From: Kitasatospora sp. NBC_00315
GTDB lineage: Bacteria > Actinomycetota > Actinomycetes > Streptomycetales > Streptomycetaceae
Direction: 5' to 3'
DNA: 64,000 nt
Assembly: GCF_041435095.1 (NCBI RefSeq)
Contig: NZ_CP108025.1
Span: 4,588,001-4,652,000 of the forward strand
In this document: positions 17,131 through 25,600 of the stretch, in pieces
Position numbering within the stretch: position 1 is the stretch's first letter
Layout of the letters: every line of letters starts with the position of its first letter
Translations under genes and position numbers: made by a program
The notes under the pieces: generated by a model
Told to the model about the DNA's origin: nothing
What the model saw: the letters and a program-made list of their open reading frames with translations, nothing else
Database searches by the model: none

Positions 17131-17197
17131 GCACGCAGAGCACGCAGAGCGCACAGAGCACGCAGAGCACGCAGAGCACGCAGAGCACGCAGAGCAC
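17131..17197. repeat. 9-bp tandem repeat GCACGCAGA
   Basis: About seven copies of GCACGCAGA, one of them altered (GCGCACAGA), run head to tail in the 189-bp gap between two SDR genes. The purine-rich run is unlike the surrounding coding sequence. It could be a slippage-prone spacer affecting transcription; no known element matches. Confidence 0.85.
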
Positions 17198-17270
17198 ACG
17201 GCGCGGACGGCGCGCACACCGCGGGGATCGCGACCGCGACCGCGGAGCGGTGACCAGACAGGGAGATCAG

Positions 17271-18026
17271 ATGAACAGGTTCAACGGCCGGGTCGCGCTC
17301 GTCACCGGCGCCAGCCGCGGGATAGGCCTGGCGAGTGCCGCCCGGCTGGTCGCGGAGGGTGCCAGGGTCTGCCTGACCGCCCGCGGCCAGGAGTCGCTGG
17401 AGTCGGCGGTCAAGGAGCTCGGCGGACCGGAGCACGCCATCGCGGTGGCCGGCCGTGCCGACGACCCCGAGCACCAGAGCGAGGCCCTCGCCCGCACCAT
17501 GGCGGCCTTCGGACGGATCGACGTGCTGGTCAACAACACCGGGATCAACCCGGTGTTCGGCCCGGTGCTCGACATGGAGCCCGGTGCGGTGCGCAAGGTC
17601 TTCGACGTCAACGTGAACGCCCCGCTGGGCTGGCTGCGCGAGGTCCGCCGGGCCTGGCAGGGCGAGCACGGCGGTGCGGTGGTGAACATCAGCGCGCTGG
17701 CCGGCCTGCGCCCGGCACACGGCATCGGTGTGTACGGCGCCAGCAAGGCCGCGCTGATCCACCTCACCGAGCAGCTCGCCCAGGAGATCGGCCCCCGGAT
17801 CAGGGTCAACTCGGTGGCGCCCGCCGTGGTGAAGACCCGCTTCGCGGCCAAGCTGTACGAGGGCCGGGAGGCGGAGCTGTCCGCGGGTTACGCGCTGGGA
17901 CGGCTCGGCACCCCGGAGGACATCGCGGCCACCGTCGCCTTCCTCGCCTCCGACGACGCCTCCTGGATCACCGGGCAGACGATCGCGGTGGACGGCGGCA
18001 TCATCCTGGCCGGCGGTGGTATCTGA
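17271..18026 (+). CDS. SDR oxidoreductase (kinase-operon partner)
   Basis: 251 aa. GGGAG 5 nt before ATG 17271 fixes the start. Motifs: TGASRGIG cofactor loop, NNTG in place of NNAG, catalytic Ser in VNISALAG and YGASK. The stop overlaps the next start (TGATG), so it is translationally coupled to the APH-type kinase and probably works on the same substrate. In the levulinate (lva) pathway an SDR makes the 4-hydroxyacyl-CoA that is then phosphorylated; the same role here is inference. Confidence 0.9.
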   Translation: MNRFNGRVALVTGASRGIGLASAARLVAEGARVCLTARGQESLESAVKELGGPEHAIAVAGRADDPEHQSEALARTMAAFGRIDVLVNNTGINPVFGPVLDMEPGAVRKVFDVNVNAPLGWLREVRRAWQGEHGGAVVNISALAGLRPAHGIGVYGASKAALIHLTEQLAQEIGPRIRVNSVAPAVVKTRFAAKLYEGREAELSAGYALGRLGTPEDIAATVAFLASDDASWITGQTIAVDGGIILAGGGI

Positions 18027-19066
18027 TGAGCACCCGAGCGACCGTGGAGACGGCCGGGGTGGACCGGGAGGCCCTGCTCGGCTGGCTCGGGCTGGCCCGG
18101 CCGGACCTGCGGATCGAGGCGCCCGAGCTGACCCTGATCGCCGGCGGTCGATCCAACCTCACCTATCAACTGGACGGCGGAGCCAGCCCGTTGGTGCTGC
18201 GCAGGCCGCCGCTGGGCCATGTGCTGGCCACCGCGCACGACATGGGCCGTGAGTACCGGGTGATGAGCGCCCTGGAGCCGACGCCCGTCCCGGTGCCCCG
18301 GATGGTCGCGCACTGCGAGGACGCCGGCGTGCTGGGCGCGCCCTTCTACCTGATGGAGAAGGTGGACGGCGTGATCCACCGGGGGGTCGCCGATCTGGAG
18401 AAGCTCGACGCGGCGGCCGGCCGGGAGCTCGGCCACGCCCTGGTCGACGTGCTCGCGGCGCTGCACTCGGTGGATCCGGCCGAGGTCGGACTGGACCGCT
18501 TCGGTCGTCCGGACGGCTTCATGGAGCGCCAGCTCACGCGCTGGGCAGGTCAGTTGGCGGCCTCGCGGACCAGGGATCTGGCCGGCGTGGAGGAGTTGGT
18601 GGAGCGCCTCACGCTGACCCGTCCGGCCTCCCCGCGTGCGGCGCTGGTGCACGGCGACTACCGGCTCGACAACGTCATCTTCGACCGTGCCGAGCCCGGC
18701 CGGATCGCCGCCGTCCTGGACTGGGAGATGGCGGCGCTCGGGGATCCGCTCTGCGACCTCGGCGTCTTCTGCGTCTACTGGGACGGCCTGGCGGGCCTCG
18801 GCGAGGCGGTGCCGCCCACGCCCGGCAGCCTGCAGGGCTGGCCCACCAGCGCCGCCCTGGTCGAGCGGTACGCGCGGGTCAGCGGGGTGCCCGTGGAAAC
18901 CCTGGACTGGTACGTCGCGTTCGGCTTCTTCAAGATCGCGGTGATTCTGGAGGGCATCCACTACCGCCATTCCCGGGGGCTGACCCTTGGCGGCGGCTTC
19001 GACGGTATTTCCGAGGCCGTACCGGAGCTCGTGCGACGCGGTCTGCGGGCGCTCGGGCGCAGCTGA
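18026..19066 (+). CDS. APH-family kinase, LvaA/ACAD11-kinase type
   Basis: 346 aa small-molecule kinase. ATG 18026 shares one base with the upstream stop. The aminoglycoside-phosphotransferase fold is clear: nucleotide loop GGRSNLTY (~40-47), catalytic HGDYRLDN (209-216, Asp211) and metal-binding VLDWEMAALGDP (Asp232). The closest recognisable architecture is the kinase domain of ACAD10/ACAD11 and bacterial LvaA, which phosphorylate the 4-hydroxyl of 4-hydroxyacyl-CoA. An ACAD11-type dehydrogenase lies 60 bp downstream, exactly the expected partner. Antibiotic resistance is less likely given that context. Confidence 0.88.
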   Translation: MSTRATVETAGVDREALLGWLGLARPDLRIEAPELTLIAGGRSNLTYQLDGGASPLVLRRPPLGHVLATAHDMGREYRVMSALEPTPVPVPRMVAHCEDAGVLGAPFYLMEKVDGVIHRGVADLEKLDAAAGRELGHALVDVLAALHSVDPAEVGLDRFGRPDGFMERQLTRWAGQLAASRTRDLAGVEELVERLTLTRPASPRAALVHGDYRLDNVIFDRAEPGRIAAVLDWEMAALGDPLCDLGVFCVYWDGLAGLGEAVPPTPGSLQGWPTSAALVERYARVSGVPVETLDWYVAFGFFKIAVILEGIHYRHSRGLTLGGGFDGISEAVPELVRRGLRALGRS

Positions 19067-19126
19067 ATCGCATCGGTTCCGCCCGCATTCCACTGTCCTT
19101 TTCGAACAATCTGGAGGGGTACCGCG

Positions 19127-20347
19127 ATGGAGTTCGCATACGACGACAGGACCGAGGAACTACGGTCCCGGCTCATGGAGTTCATGGACGACCACGTCTA
19201 TCCGGCCGAGCGGGTGGCCGCCGAGCAGACGGCCGCCGCGGCCGGCCGCTGGGACCGTCCGGCGGTGCTCGACGAGCTGAAGGCGAAGGCCCGCGCACAG
19301 GGCCTGTGGAACCTCTTCCTTCCGCATTCCGAATCCGGCGCCGGTCTGACCAATCTGCAGTACGCGCCGCTGGCCGAGATCACCGGCCGCAGCCCCTTCC
19401 TGGCTCCGGAGGCGCTCAACTGCTCGGCGCCGGACACCGGGAACATGGAGGTGCTGGAGATGTTCGGCACCGAGGCGCAGCGCAAGGAGTGGCTCGAGCC
19501 GCTGCTGGACGGCACCATCCGGTCGGCGTTCTGCATGACCGAGCCCGAGGTGGCCTCCTCCGACGCCGGGAACATCTCCACCAGGATCGAGCGGGACGGC
19601 GACGAGTACGTGATCACCGGCCGCAAGTGGTGGTCGAGCGGCGCGCTGAGCCCGCACTGCGAGCTGCTGGTGGTGATGGGCAAGACCGATCCGCAGGCCG
19701 ACCGGCACCGCCGGCAGAGCATGATCCTGGTGCCGAAGGACACCCCGGGGGTGCGGCTCGTGCGCGGGATGGAGCTCTTCGGCTACGACCACGGACCGCA
19801 CGGCGGGCACGCCGAGATCGTCTTCGACCGGGTGCGGGTGCCCGCCGCGAACCTGATCGGCGAGCCGGGGGACGGCTTCGCGATCGCCCAGGCGCGGCTC
19901 GGCCCGGGCCGGATCCACCACGCGATGCGGCTGATCGGGATGGCCGAGCGGGCCCTGGAGCTGCTCTGCGCCCGGGTGACGGTCCGCCACGCCTTCGGCG
20001 GCCCGATCGCCGACCAGGGCGTGGTGCAGGACTGGATCGCCGAGGGCCGGGTGCGGATCGAGCAGGCCCGGCTGCTGGTGCTCAAGACGGCGTGGCTGAT
20101 GGACACCGTGGGCAACAAGGGCGCGCACACGGAGATCCAGGCCATCAAGATCGTCACACCGGCGCTGGCCGAGTGGGTGCTCGACAAGGCGATCCAGGCA
20201 CACGGCGCCGGCGGCGTCTCGCAGGACTTCCCGCTGGCCGAACTCTGGGCGCACGCGCGGACCCTGCGCTTCGCGGACGGCCCGGACGAGGTGCACCGGC
20301 GCTCGCTGGCCCGCCGCGAGCTGCGGCCCTACCGCCCGGCGCGCTGA
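19127..20347 (+). CDS. Acyl-CoA dehydrogenase, ACAD10/11-like
   Basis: 406 aa flavoprotein. GGAGGGG lies just before ATG 19127. All landmarks missing from the paralogue at 14527 are intact: [29 protein letters not shown], and the C-terminal [20 protein letters not shown] segment that replaces the usual catalytic loop in ACAD11-type enzymes. These enzymes act on 4-phosphoacyl-CoA, producing an enoyl-CoA after phosphate loss. The kinase just upstream would supply that substrate. Here the pair could deoxygenate or isomerise a gamma-hydroxyacyl intermediate, or recycle a lactone; which is unknown. Confidence 0.92.
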   Translation: MEFAYDDRTEELRSRLMEFMDDHVYPAERVAAEQTAAAAGRWDRPAVLDELKAKARAQGLWNLFLPHSESGAGLTNLQYAPLAEITGRSPFLAPEALNCSAPDTGNMEVLEMFGTEAQRKEWLEPLLDGTIRSAFCMTEPEVASSDAGNISTRIERDGDEYVITGRKWWSSGALSPHCELLVVMGKTDPQADRHRRQSMILVPKDTPGVRLVRGMELFGYDHGPHGGHAEIVFDRVRVPAANLIGEPGDGFAIAQARLGPGRIHHAMRLIGMAERALELLCARVTVRHAFGGPIADQGVVQDWIAEGRVRIEQARLLVLKTAWLMDTVGNKGAHTEIQAIKIVTPALAEWVLDKAIQAHGAGGVSQDFPLAELWAHARTLRFADGPDEVHRRSLARRELRPYRPAR

Positions 20348-20667
20348 CGGACGGCTGCGCCGGCACGCCGGCCGGGACGGCTTCGACGGCCGGTCCGGCG
20401 CCGGTGGCCGGTCCGGTGGTGCCCGGCCGGCGGCGGCGTCCGGTCGGTGTCGAGAGCACGGAAATCCTCGGTGGAACGGCGGAGAAATCCGTCGGACCGT
20501 CGGGGATTTCGGCATGTCCGGTCCCGATCGGAAAAGAGTACCGGCAGTACTCCCCCCACCGGCGAACGGGTACCTGCCGTCCTAATGAACTCCCTTTGTG
20601 CGCCGATAGATTGGCAGAGCCGGATGCGAAGTGCAGCCGGGACAAGCCACTTTCGGAAGGATGTTCC
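20348..20667. other. 320-bp gap upstream of ketosynthase, with GAGTAC dyad
   Basis: There is no gene here. The left half is GC-rich with CCGG-containing repeats able to fold. The right half (20500-20660) is AT-richer and probably carries the promoter of the ketosynthase operon. Within it GAGTAC-CGGCA-GTACTC (20536-20552) is a perfect 6-bp dyad. Confidence 0.5.
20536..20552. promoter_or_regulatory. GAGTAC-N5-GTACTC palindrome
   Basis: Perfect inverted repeat 116-132 bp upstream of the ketosynthase ATG. A candidate operator; the cognate regulator is unknown. Confidence 0.4.
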
Positions 20668-21948
20668 ATGCACAGGGAGAAACCCCGCCCGCATGAAGCG
20701 GTCGTCGTGACCGGCATCGGTGTCATGCTGCCGAACACGACCACCGTGGGGCAGTTCTGGAACAACATATCCGGCGGCCGTTCACAGGTCGGCAGACTCA
20801 CCCGTTTCGACGGGGAGGAGCACGGTCTGGCGGTCCACGCGGCCGCCGAGATCGGCGCGTTCGACCACCGGGCCTTCCTGCCCGAGCTGCGGGACAACCA
20901 CGCCGCCAAGTACACCCGCGAGATCCTGATCGCGATGTCCGCGGTCGAGCAGGCCCGGCAGGACGCCGGCCTCGACATCGGCCACCACGACCCGCGCCGG
21001 GTCGGCGTGCTGATGTCCTCCTCGCGCGGTCCGTTCGCCTGGTGGCAGCGGGTGCTGACCGGTGAGGAGCCGGGTGCGTTCAGCGACAAGGGCGCGATGT
21101 TCCGCGGCCTGCCCGGCTGCCCGGCCTCGCTCTCCGCGATCTACACCGGGGCGCAGGGACTGGTCAGCACGGTGAGCAACGCCTGCGTCGGCGGCCACCA
21201 GGCGATCGGGCTGGCGCTGCGCGAGCTGCGCTCCGGTACCACCGACGCGATGCTGGTCGGCGGCCACGAGTTCCCGATCGTCCCCGAGGTGGCCAAGTGC
21301 TACGCCGCGATGGGCGGCGGCGTGATGTCCACCGAGCGGGACGACCCGAGCCGCGCGGTACGCCCCTACAGCGCGGACCGCGAGGGCTTCGCGCTCGGCG
21401 AGGGCTCCGTGGTGGTCTGCCTGGAGCGCGAGTCGGTGGCCCGGGCCCGCGGCGCGCGGATCTACGCCGAGGTGCTGGAGGCCCGGACCTTCAACGAGGC
21501 CGCGCACGCCACCAGCATGGACCTCACCGGCAAGGTCACCGCCTCCTTCGTCCAGGACCTGCTGTCGGACGCCGGCCGGACGGCCGACGAGGTCGGGTAC
21601 TACTGCGCCCACGGCACCGCCACCCGCTACAACGACCTCGCGGAGAGCAGGGCGATGCGCGCCCTCTATCCCGACCGGACCCTCGGCCAACTGCCGCCGA
21701 TCAGCTCCAACAAGCCGATCTACGGGCACACCTTCGGGATCGCCGGGATCATCAACGTCGCCGCCACCAGCCTGATGCTGCACCACCAGCGCCTGGCGCC
21801 GACCATCAACCTGTCCACCCGGGATCCGGAGTGCGACCACGACCACGTCTTCGAGGGCGCCCGGGACACCGAGTTCGACCTCGCCGTCTCGCTCGCCTTC
21901 GCCTTCGGCAGCCAGACCGCCGTGGTGGCGCTCGGAGCCTCCTCGTGA
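20668..21948 (+). CDS. FabF-like beta-ketoacyl synthase
   Basis: 426 aa. AAGGA 6 nt before ATG 20668 fixes the start. The condensing-enzyme catalytic set is complete: Cys173 in VSNACVGGHQA, His315 in CAHGTAT, Lys349 and His354 in SSNKPIYGH. It should condense an acyl group with malonyl-ACP. No acyl carrier protein gene is visible in this cluster, so it probably uses the fatty-acid ACP or acts in trans. The stop overlaps the start of the CoA-transferase gene (GTGA), showing translational coupling. It is a stand-alone enzyme, not a modular polyketide synthase fragment. Confidence 0.92.
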   Translation: MHREKPRPHEAVVVTGIGVMLPNTTTVGQFWNNISGGRSQVGRLTRFDGEEHGLAVHAAAEIGAFDHRAFLPELRDNHAAKYTREILIAMSAVEQARQDAGLDIGHHDPRRVGVLMSSSRGPFAWWQRVLTGEEPGAFSDKGAMFRGLPGCPASLSAIYTGAQGLVSTVSNACVGGHQAIGLALRELRSGTTDAMLVGGHEFPIVPEVAKCYAAMGGGVMSTERDDPSRAVRPYSADREGFALGEGSVVVCLERESVARARGARIYAEVLEARTFNEAAHATSMDLTGKVTASFVQDLLSDAGRTADEVGYYCAHGTATRYNDLAESRAMRALYPDRTLGQLPPISSNKPIYGHTFGIAGIINVAATSLMLHHQRLAPTINLSTRDPECDHDHVFEGARDTEFDLAVSLAFAFGSQTAVVALGASS

Positions 21949-23738
21949 CCGGGCCCGTGATCGCCGCCGACGTCGACGACCTGGTGCGCCGGTTCGTGCG
22001 GCCCGACGACCACCTGCACCTGGCGGCCACCCACTCCCGGCCCAACGCCCTCGGCTACGCGCTCTGCCGGGTCTTCGGCGACCGAGCGCGGTTCACCGTC
22101 AGCACCACCGGCTACCACTCCAGCGCCCACGCGCTGACCCTGGCCGGCGGCGTCGCCAAGGTGGTGGCCGGCTTCCTCGGCGACACCTACCCCTCGCCCC
22201 GTCCCAACCCGCTGTACGAGCGGGTGGCCGACGGTGTGCCGTTCACCTTCGAGCCCTGGTCGCTGCTGAGTTACAACCAGCGGCTGATCGCCGGTGCGAC
22301 CGGCGCCCCCTACGCGGTGACCGGATCGCTGTCCGGCACCGACCTGCTGACCGGCAAGGGCGACGACGTCCTGCTGGTGCCCGATCCGGACCGGCCCGGC
22401 GAGCAGCTCACCCTGGTCCGCGCGATGCGTCCGGACCTCACCCTGGTGCACGGCGTCTGCGCGGACGAGGACGGCAACATCGCGATGGTCCCGCCGCTCG
22501 GCGAGGGCGCCTGGGCCGCGTACGCCGCGAAGCGGGGCGTGATCGCCTCGGTCGAGCGGATCGTCACGGCCGAGGAGCTGCGCGCGATCCCGGACCGGGT
22601 GGTCATCCCGGGGCAGCGGGTGCTGGGTCTGTGCGAGGCGCCGCTCGGCGCCCACCCGCAGGCACTGCGCACCGCCGGCCTCGCCGGGGTGCCCGGCTAT
22701 CTGGACGACTACGCCTTCCTGGAGGAGATCGTCGACCGCTGCCGGGCCGAGGAGCGCGGCGCCGACTGGTACCGGGAGTGGGTCCTGGAGCCCGGTTCGC
22801 ACGCCGGGTACCTGGCCAAGCTGGGCGAGGAGCGCCGGCGGCGGCTGACGGACGGCGAGCCGTCCTGGCAGACCGGCCGGCCGGCGCCCGCCGCGGCCCG
22901 GACCGCGGTGGAGCCCCTCGCGGATCCGGCGGCGCCCGAGGCGCGGAGCGCCGCGAGTGCAGTGGCGGAGGCCGCACCGAGCCGGATGGAGCGGCTGATC
23001 GTGCTCGGGGCCCGCGCGGTGGTCGAGCGGGTCCGCGAGGGCGGCTACGACACCCTGCTGGCTGGCATCGGCTCCTCCCACCTCGCGGCCTGGCTGGCCG
23101 CCGAGCAGCTCCGCCAGGGCGGCCACCGGGTCAAGGTGATGGCCGAGCTCGGCCTCTACGGCTTCGCCCCGCAACAGGGCGACGTCTTCCTGTTCAGCCT
23201 GCGCCACGCGGCCGCGGCCGAGCAGCTGAGCGGCATCCCGGAGATCCTCGGCGGGATGGTCGCGGCCAACCCCCGCGCGCTCGGCGTGCTCGCCGCCGCC
23301 GAGATCGACGAGAGCGGCACGATCAACACCAGCATGACCGCCGACGGCCGCTGGCTCACCGGCTCCGGCGGCGCCAACGACATCGCGGCCTCGGCCGACT
23401 GCGTGGTGATCGCGACCGCCTCGCGGTGGCGGTACGTGCCGAAGGTCGCCTACCGCACCAGTCGCGGAGACCGGGTCCGCGAGGTGGTCAGCCAGTTCGG
23501 GCGGTTCCGGCGGGACGAGGACGGCGGTGCCTTCCGCCTCGCCACCTGGCTCGGCCCGGACGAGGCACCGGCCGCCGGCCCCGACGATCCGGACGCGATG
23601 GAGCGGGAGGCCCGGGCGGCGGTGGCGGCGTCCACCGGCTGGTCCGCCACGGTCACCGGCGTGAGCGCCGAGAAGCCCGTCACGGCGGAGGAGCTCCGGC
23701 TGCTCCGCACGCTGGACCCCGAGGGCCGCTACCGCTGA
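21945..23738 (+). CDS. Fused alpha-beta family I CoA-transferase
   Basis: 597 aa starting at GTG 21945, overlapping the ketosynthase stop by 4 nt. Residues ~1-310 match the A subunit of family I CoA-transferases (GVCADEDGNIAM, later GQRVLGLCEAP). An Ala/Pro-rich linker (~317-345) leads to a B-subunit-like half (LLAGIGSSHLAAWLAAEQL; MAELGLYGF, where the Glu fits the catalytic glutamate position; SGGANDIAASAD). The enzyme would move CoA between short or medium acids. Coupling to the ketosynthase suggests it activates or releases the acyl chain, and could replace the acyl-CoA ligase of the lva-type pathway. Substrate unknown. Confidence 0.8.
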   Translation: MTGPVIAADVDDLVRRFVRPDDHLHLAATHSRPNALGYALCRVFGDRARFTVSTTGYHSSAHALTLAGGVAKVVAGFLGDTYPSPRPNPLYERVADGVPFTFEPWSLLSYNQRLIAGATGAPYAVTGSLSGTDLLTGKGDDVLLVPDPDRPGEQLTLVRAMRPDLTLVHGVCADEDGNIAMVPPLGEGAWAAYAAKRGVIASVERIVTAEELRAIPDRVVIPGQRVLGLCEAPLGAHPQALRTAGLAGVPGYLDDYAFLEEIVDRCRAEERGADWYREWVLEPGSHAGYLAKLGEERRRRLTDGEPSWQTGRPAPAAARTAVEPLADPAAPEARSAASAVAEAAPSRMERLIVLGARAVVERVREGGYDTLLAGIGSSHLAAWLAAEQLRQGGHRVKVMAELGLYGFAPQQGDVFLFSLRHAAAAEQLSGIPEILGGMVAANPRALGVLAAAEIDESGTINTSMTADGRWLTGSGGANDIAASADCVVIATASRWRYVPKVAYRTSRGDRVREVVSQFGRFRRDEDGGAFRLATWLGPDEAPAAGPDDPDAMEREARAAVAASTGWSATVTGVSAEKPVTAEELRLLRTLDPEGRYR

Positions 23739-23831
23739 GGGACCAGGGCGGGCCGCTGTCGCCGAGCAGCCGGGCGGCCTCCGCCGAGCAGCACCACACC
23801 CCGACACCACGGACGAGAGAGCTACCACACC

Positions 23832-24803
23832 ATGCCAGTTGAGAACCTGAACACGATGACCTGGGCCGGCTCCGGACTGCGCTTCACCGGTCTCGGCCAC
23901 TACTTCCCCCGCACGCTGGTCAGCAACGAGAACGGCATCACCATCGGCGGCCGGACCTACGCCCCCGAGGTGGCCGCCGAGCTCGGTGTGCGCACCCGGC
24001 ACGAGGCGGCGCAGGACGAGACCGTCGAGTACATGGCCGAGCGGGCCGCCCGGGCCGCGCTGGCCCGGGCCGGCCGCGAACCCGACGAGGTGGACGTCGT
24101 GGTGCTCGCCAACTGGACGGACCGGCAGTGGATCCCGGAGATCGGCCCGCAGGTGGCGGCCCGGCTCGGCGCCGACCGCGCCCTGGCCTTCGACGTCTGC
24201 GGGGCCTGCACCGGCTTCGTGCACGGCGTGCAGACGGCGGCCTCGATGCTCGCCGCGCAGCCGGGCTGGAAGCGCGCCGTGGTGGTGGCCGCCGACCGGT
24301 TCTCCCGCCGGGCCCGGCCGGGCACCCGGGGCCAGCTGATCTTCGGTGACGCGGCGGGCGCGGTGGTCCTGGAGAAGGGCGCCGAGGGCACCACCGGGCT
24401 GCACCACTCGATGCTCAACTGCGACGCCTCGCAGGCGGACGCCGTGGCGGCCCGGGACGGCTGGCTGCGCCCCCGCCCGGAGCTCATCGATCTGGCGATC
24501 GGCTCCAGCCTGAAGGTCGCCGACGGCCTGCTGGAGCGCGCCGGCATCGGGGTGGGCGACCTGGACTGGCTCATCCCGCACCCGGGCAACAACGCCATCC
24601 ACGCGGGCGTCAAGGCCGGCCTGGAGCTTCCGCCGCAGAAGTTCCTCACCAACTTCGACCGGCGCGGCAACACCGGCTGCGCCTCCATCCCGATCGCGCT
24701 CTCCGAGTTCGCCGAGCAGGGCCTGGTGAAGCCGGGCGACCGGATCCTCTCCACCGCGGTCGGCTCCGGCTGGTACTACGGCGGGCTCCTGTTCGAGCTC
24801 TGA
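23832..24803 (+). CDS. KAS III-like ketosynthase
   Basis: 323 aa thiolase-fold enzyme. The FabH triad is intact: Cys126 (FDVCGACTGF), His250 (WLIPHPGNN) and Asn280 (RRGNTGCASIP), so decarboxylative condensation is possible. The family uses acyl-CoA starters with malonyl-ACP. It lies 93 bp after the CoA-transferase and 120 bp before a HAD-like gene, all in one direction. It likely starts the chain later joined by an AfsA protein. Confidence 0.9.
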   Translation: MPVENLNTMTWAGSGLRFTGLGHYFPRTLVSNENGITIGGRTYAPEVAAELGVRTRHEAAQDETVEYMAERAARAALARAGREPDEVDVVVLANWTDRQWIPEIGPQVAARLGADRALAFDVCGACTGFVHGVQTAASMLAAQPGWKRAVVVAADRFSRRARPGTRGQLIFGDAAGAVVLEKGAEGTTGLHHSMLNCDASQADAVAARDGWLRPRPELIDLAIGSSLKVADGLLERAGIGVGDLDWLIPHPGNNAIHAGVKAGLELPPQKFLTNFDRRGNTGCASIPIALSEFAEQGLVKPGDRILSTAVGSGWYYGGLLFEL

Positions 24804-24923
24804 TCGCCGGGGCCCGGGCGGCCCCCGCAGTGCAGCGGTCCTGATCGCCGTGGCCACCAGTGCCGTTGGCCGCGGCGGTTCCCCACCCCTTGACACCCTC
24901 ACCGCATCGAGAGGAGTCGGCAG

Positions 24924-25568
24924 ATGACCGACGACCAGATTTCCGGCCCCGCCCCGTTCGCGCTCTGGACGGACTACACCGGGGTCCTCACCCCGCCCGC
25001 GGCGGAGCTCCTGCGGGCCTTCGCCGCCCGGGTCGGCGCCCCCGGCCACGCGCTGCGCGAGGCGATGGCGCAGGTCTCCGGCGAGCACGGCGGCACGCTG
25101 CCGCCGGACGCCGGCGCCCCGTGGTCGGCGGCGGTGGAGGCGGTCCTGGAGGAGGAGTACGGCGTGGTCTGCGACCTCTCCCGGGCCCAGGAGATCTGGC
25201 TGGACCTCTGCCGGCCCAACCGGGTCTGGATCGACCGGCTGGCCGAGCTGCGGGCCGAGGGCGTCTTCATCGGCCTGCTCACCGACCTGCCCGACGGCCG
25301 GGAGCCCGGCTGGCTGCGGCTGCTCTCCCCGCTGCTCTTCGACGCCGTGGTCCGACGGCCGTCGAGCGCGGGCGACCGGCTGCCGCTGCGCGAGGCGCAG
25401 GCCGCGGCGGGCCGGCCGGCCGCCGAGTGCGCGCTGGTCGACGCCTCGGGTGCCCGCCGTGCGCAGGCCCGCCGGGCGGGCTGGCGCACGATCGCGTTCC
25501 GCGACACCCCCTCGGCGCTCGCCGAGGTCGGACGACTGCTCGACCCCGAGGTCGCCGTCCCGGCCTGA
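24924..25568 (+). CDS. HAD-like protein with altered active site
   Basis: 214 aa, GAGAGGAG before ATG 24924. The fold resembles HAD hydrolases (WTDYTGVLT at residues ~15-23, LLTDLPDG, ALVDASGARRAQARRAGWRT). Motif I normally reads D-x-D-x-T/V; here it is DYTGVLT, so the second Asp is Thr, and the motif IV acidic pair is reduced to VDAS. Phosphatase activity is doubtful. AfsA pathways need a phosphatase after condensation, and this gene is 32 bp before an AfsA gene, so a lactone-phosphate role is attractive but unproven. Confidence 0.7.
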   Translation: MTDDQISGPAPFALWTDYTGVLTPPAAELLRAFAARVGAPGHALREAMAQVSGEHGGTLPPDAGAPWSAAVEAVLEEEYGVVCDLSRAQEIWLDLCRPNRVWIDRLAELRAEGVFIGLLTDLPDGREPGWLRLLSPLLFDAVVRRPSSAGDRLPLREAQAAAGRPAAECALVDASGARRAQARRAGWRTIAFRDTPSALAEVGRLLDPEVAVPA

Positions 25569-25600
25569 CGGGCCGGCGGGACACCACAGGAGGCCAGACC

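Noticed and set aside
17131-17197. Could the short tandem repeats be a CRISPR array?
   Set aside because: Units are 9 bp with no spacers, and no cas genes are present.
18026-19066. Aminoglycoside resistance kinase
   Set aside because: Catalytic motifs fit the broad APH fold, but the coupled SDR and ACAD11-type partner point to the hydroxyacyl-CoA kinase group.
21720-25088. A very long open frame on the minus strand (over 1100 codons)
   Set aside because: It is antisense to the ketosynthase, CoA-transferase and KAS III genes. Its product is Gly/Ala/Arg/Val-rich without domains, a known artefact of GC-rich coding DNA.
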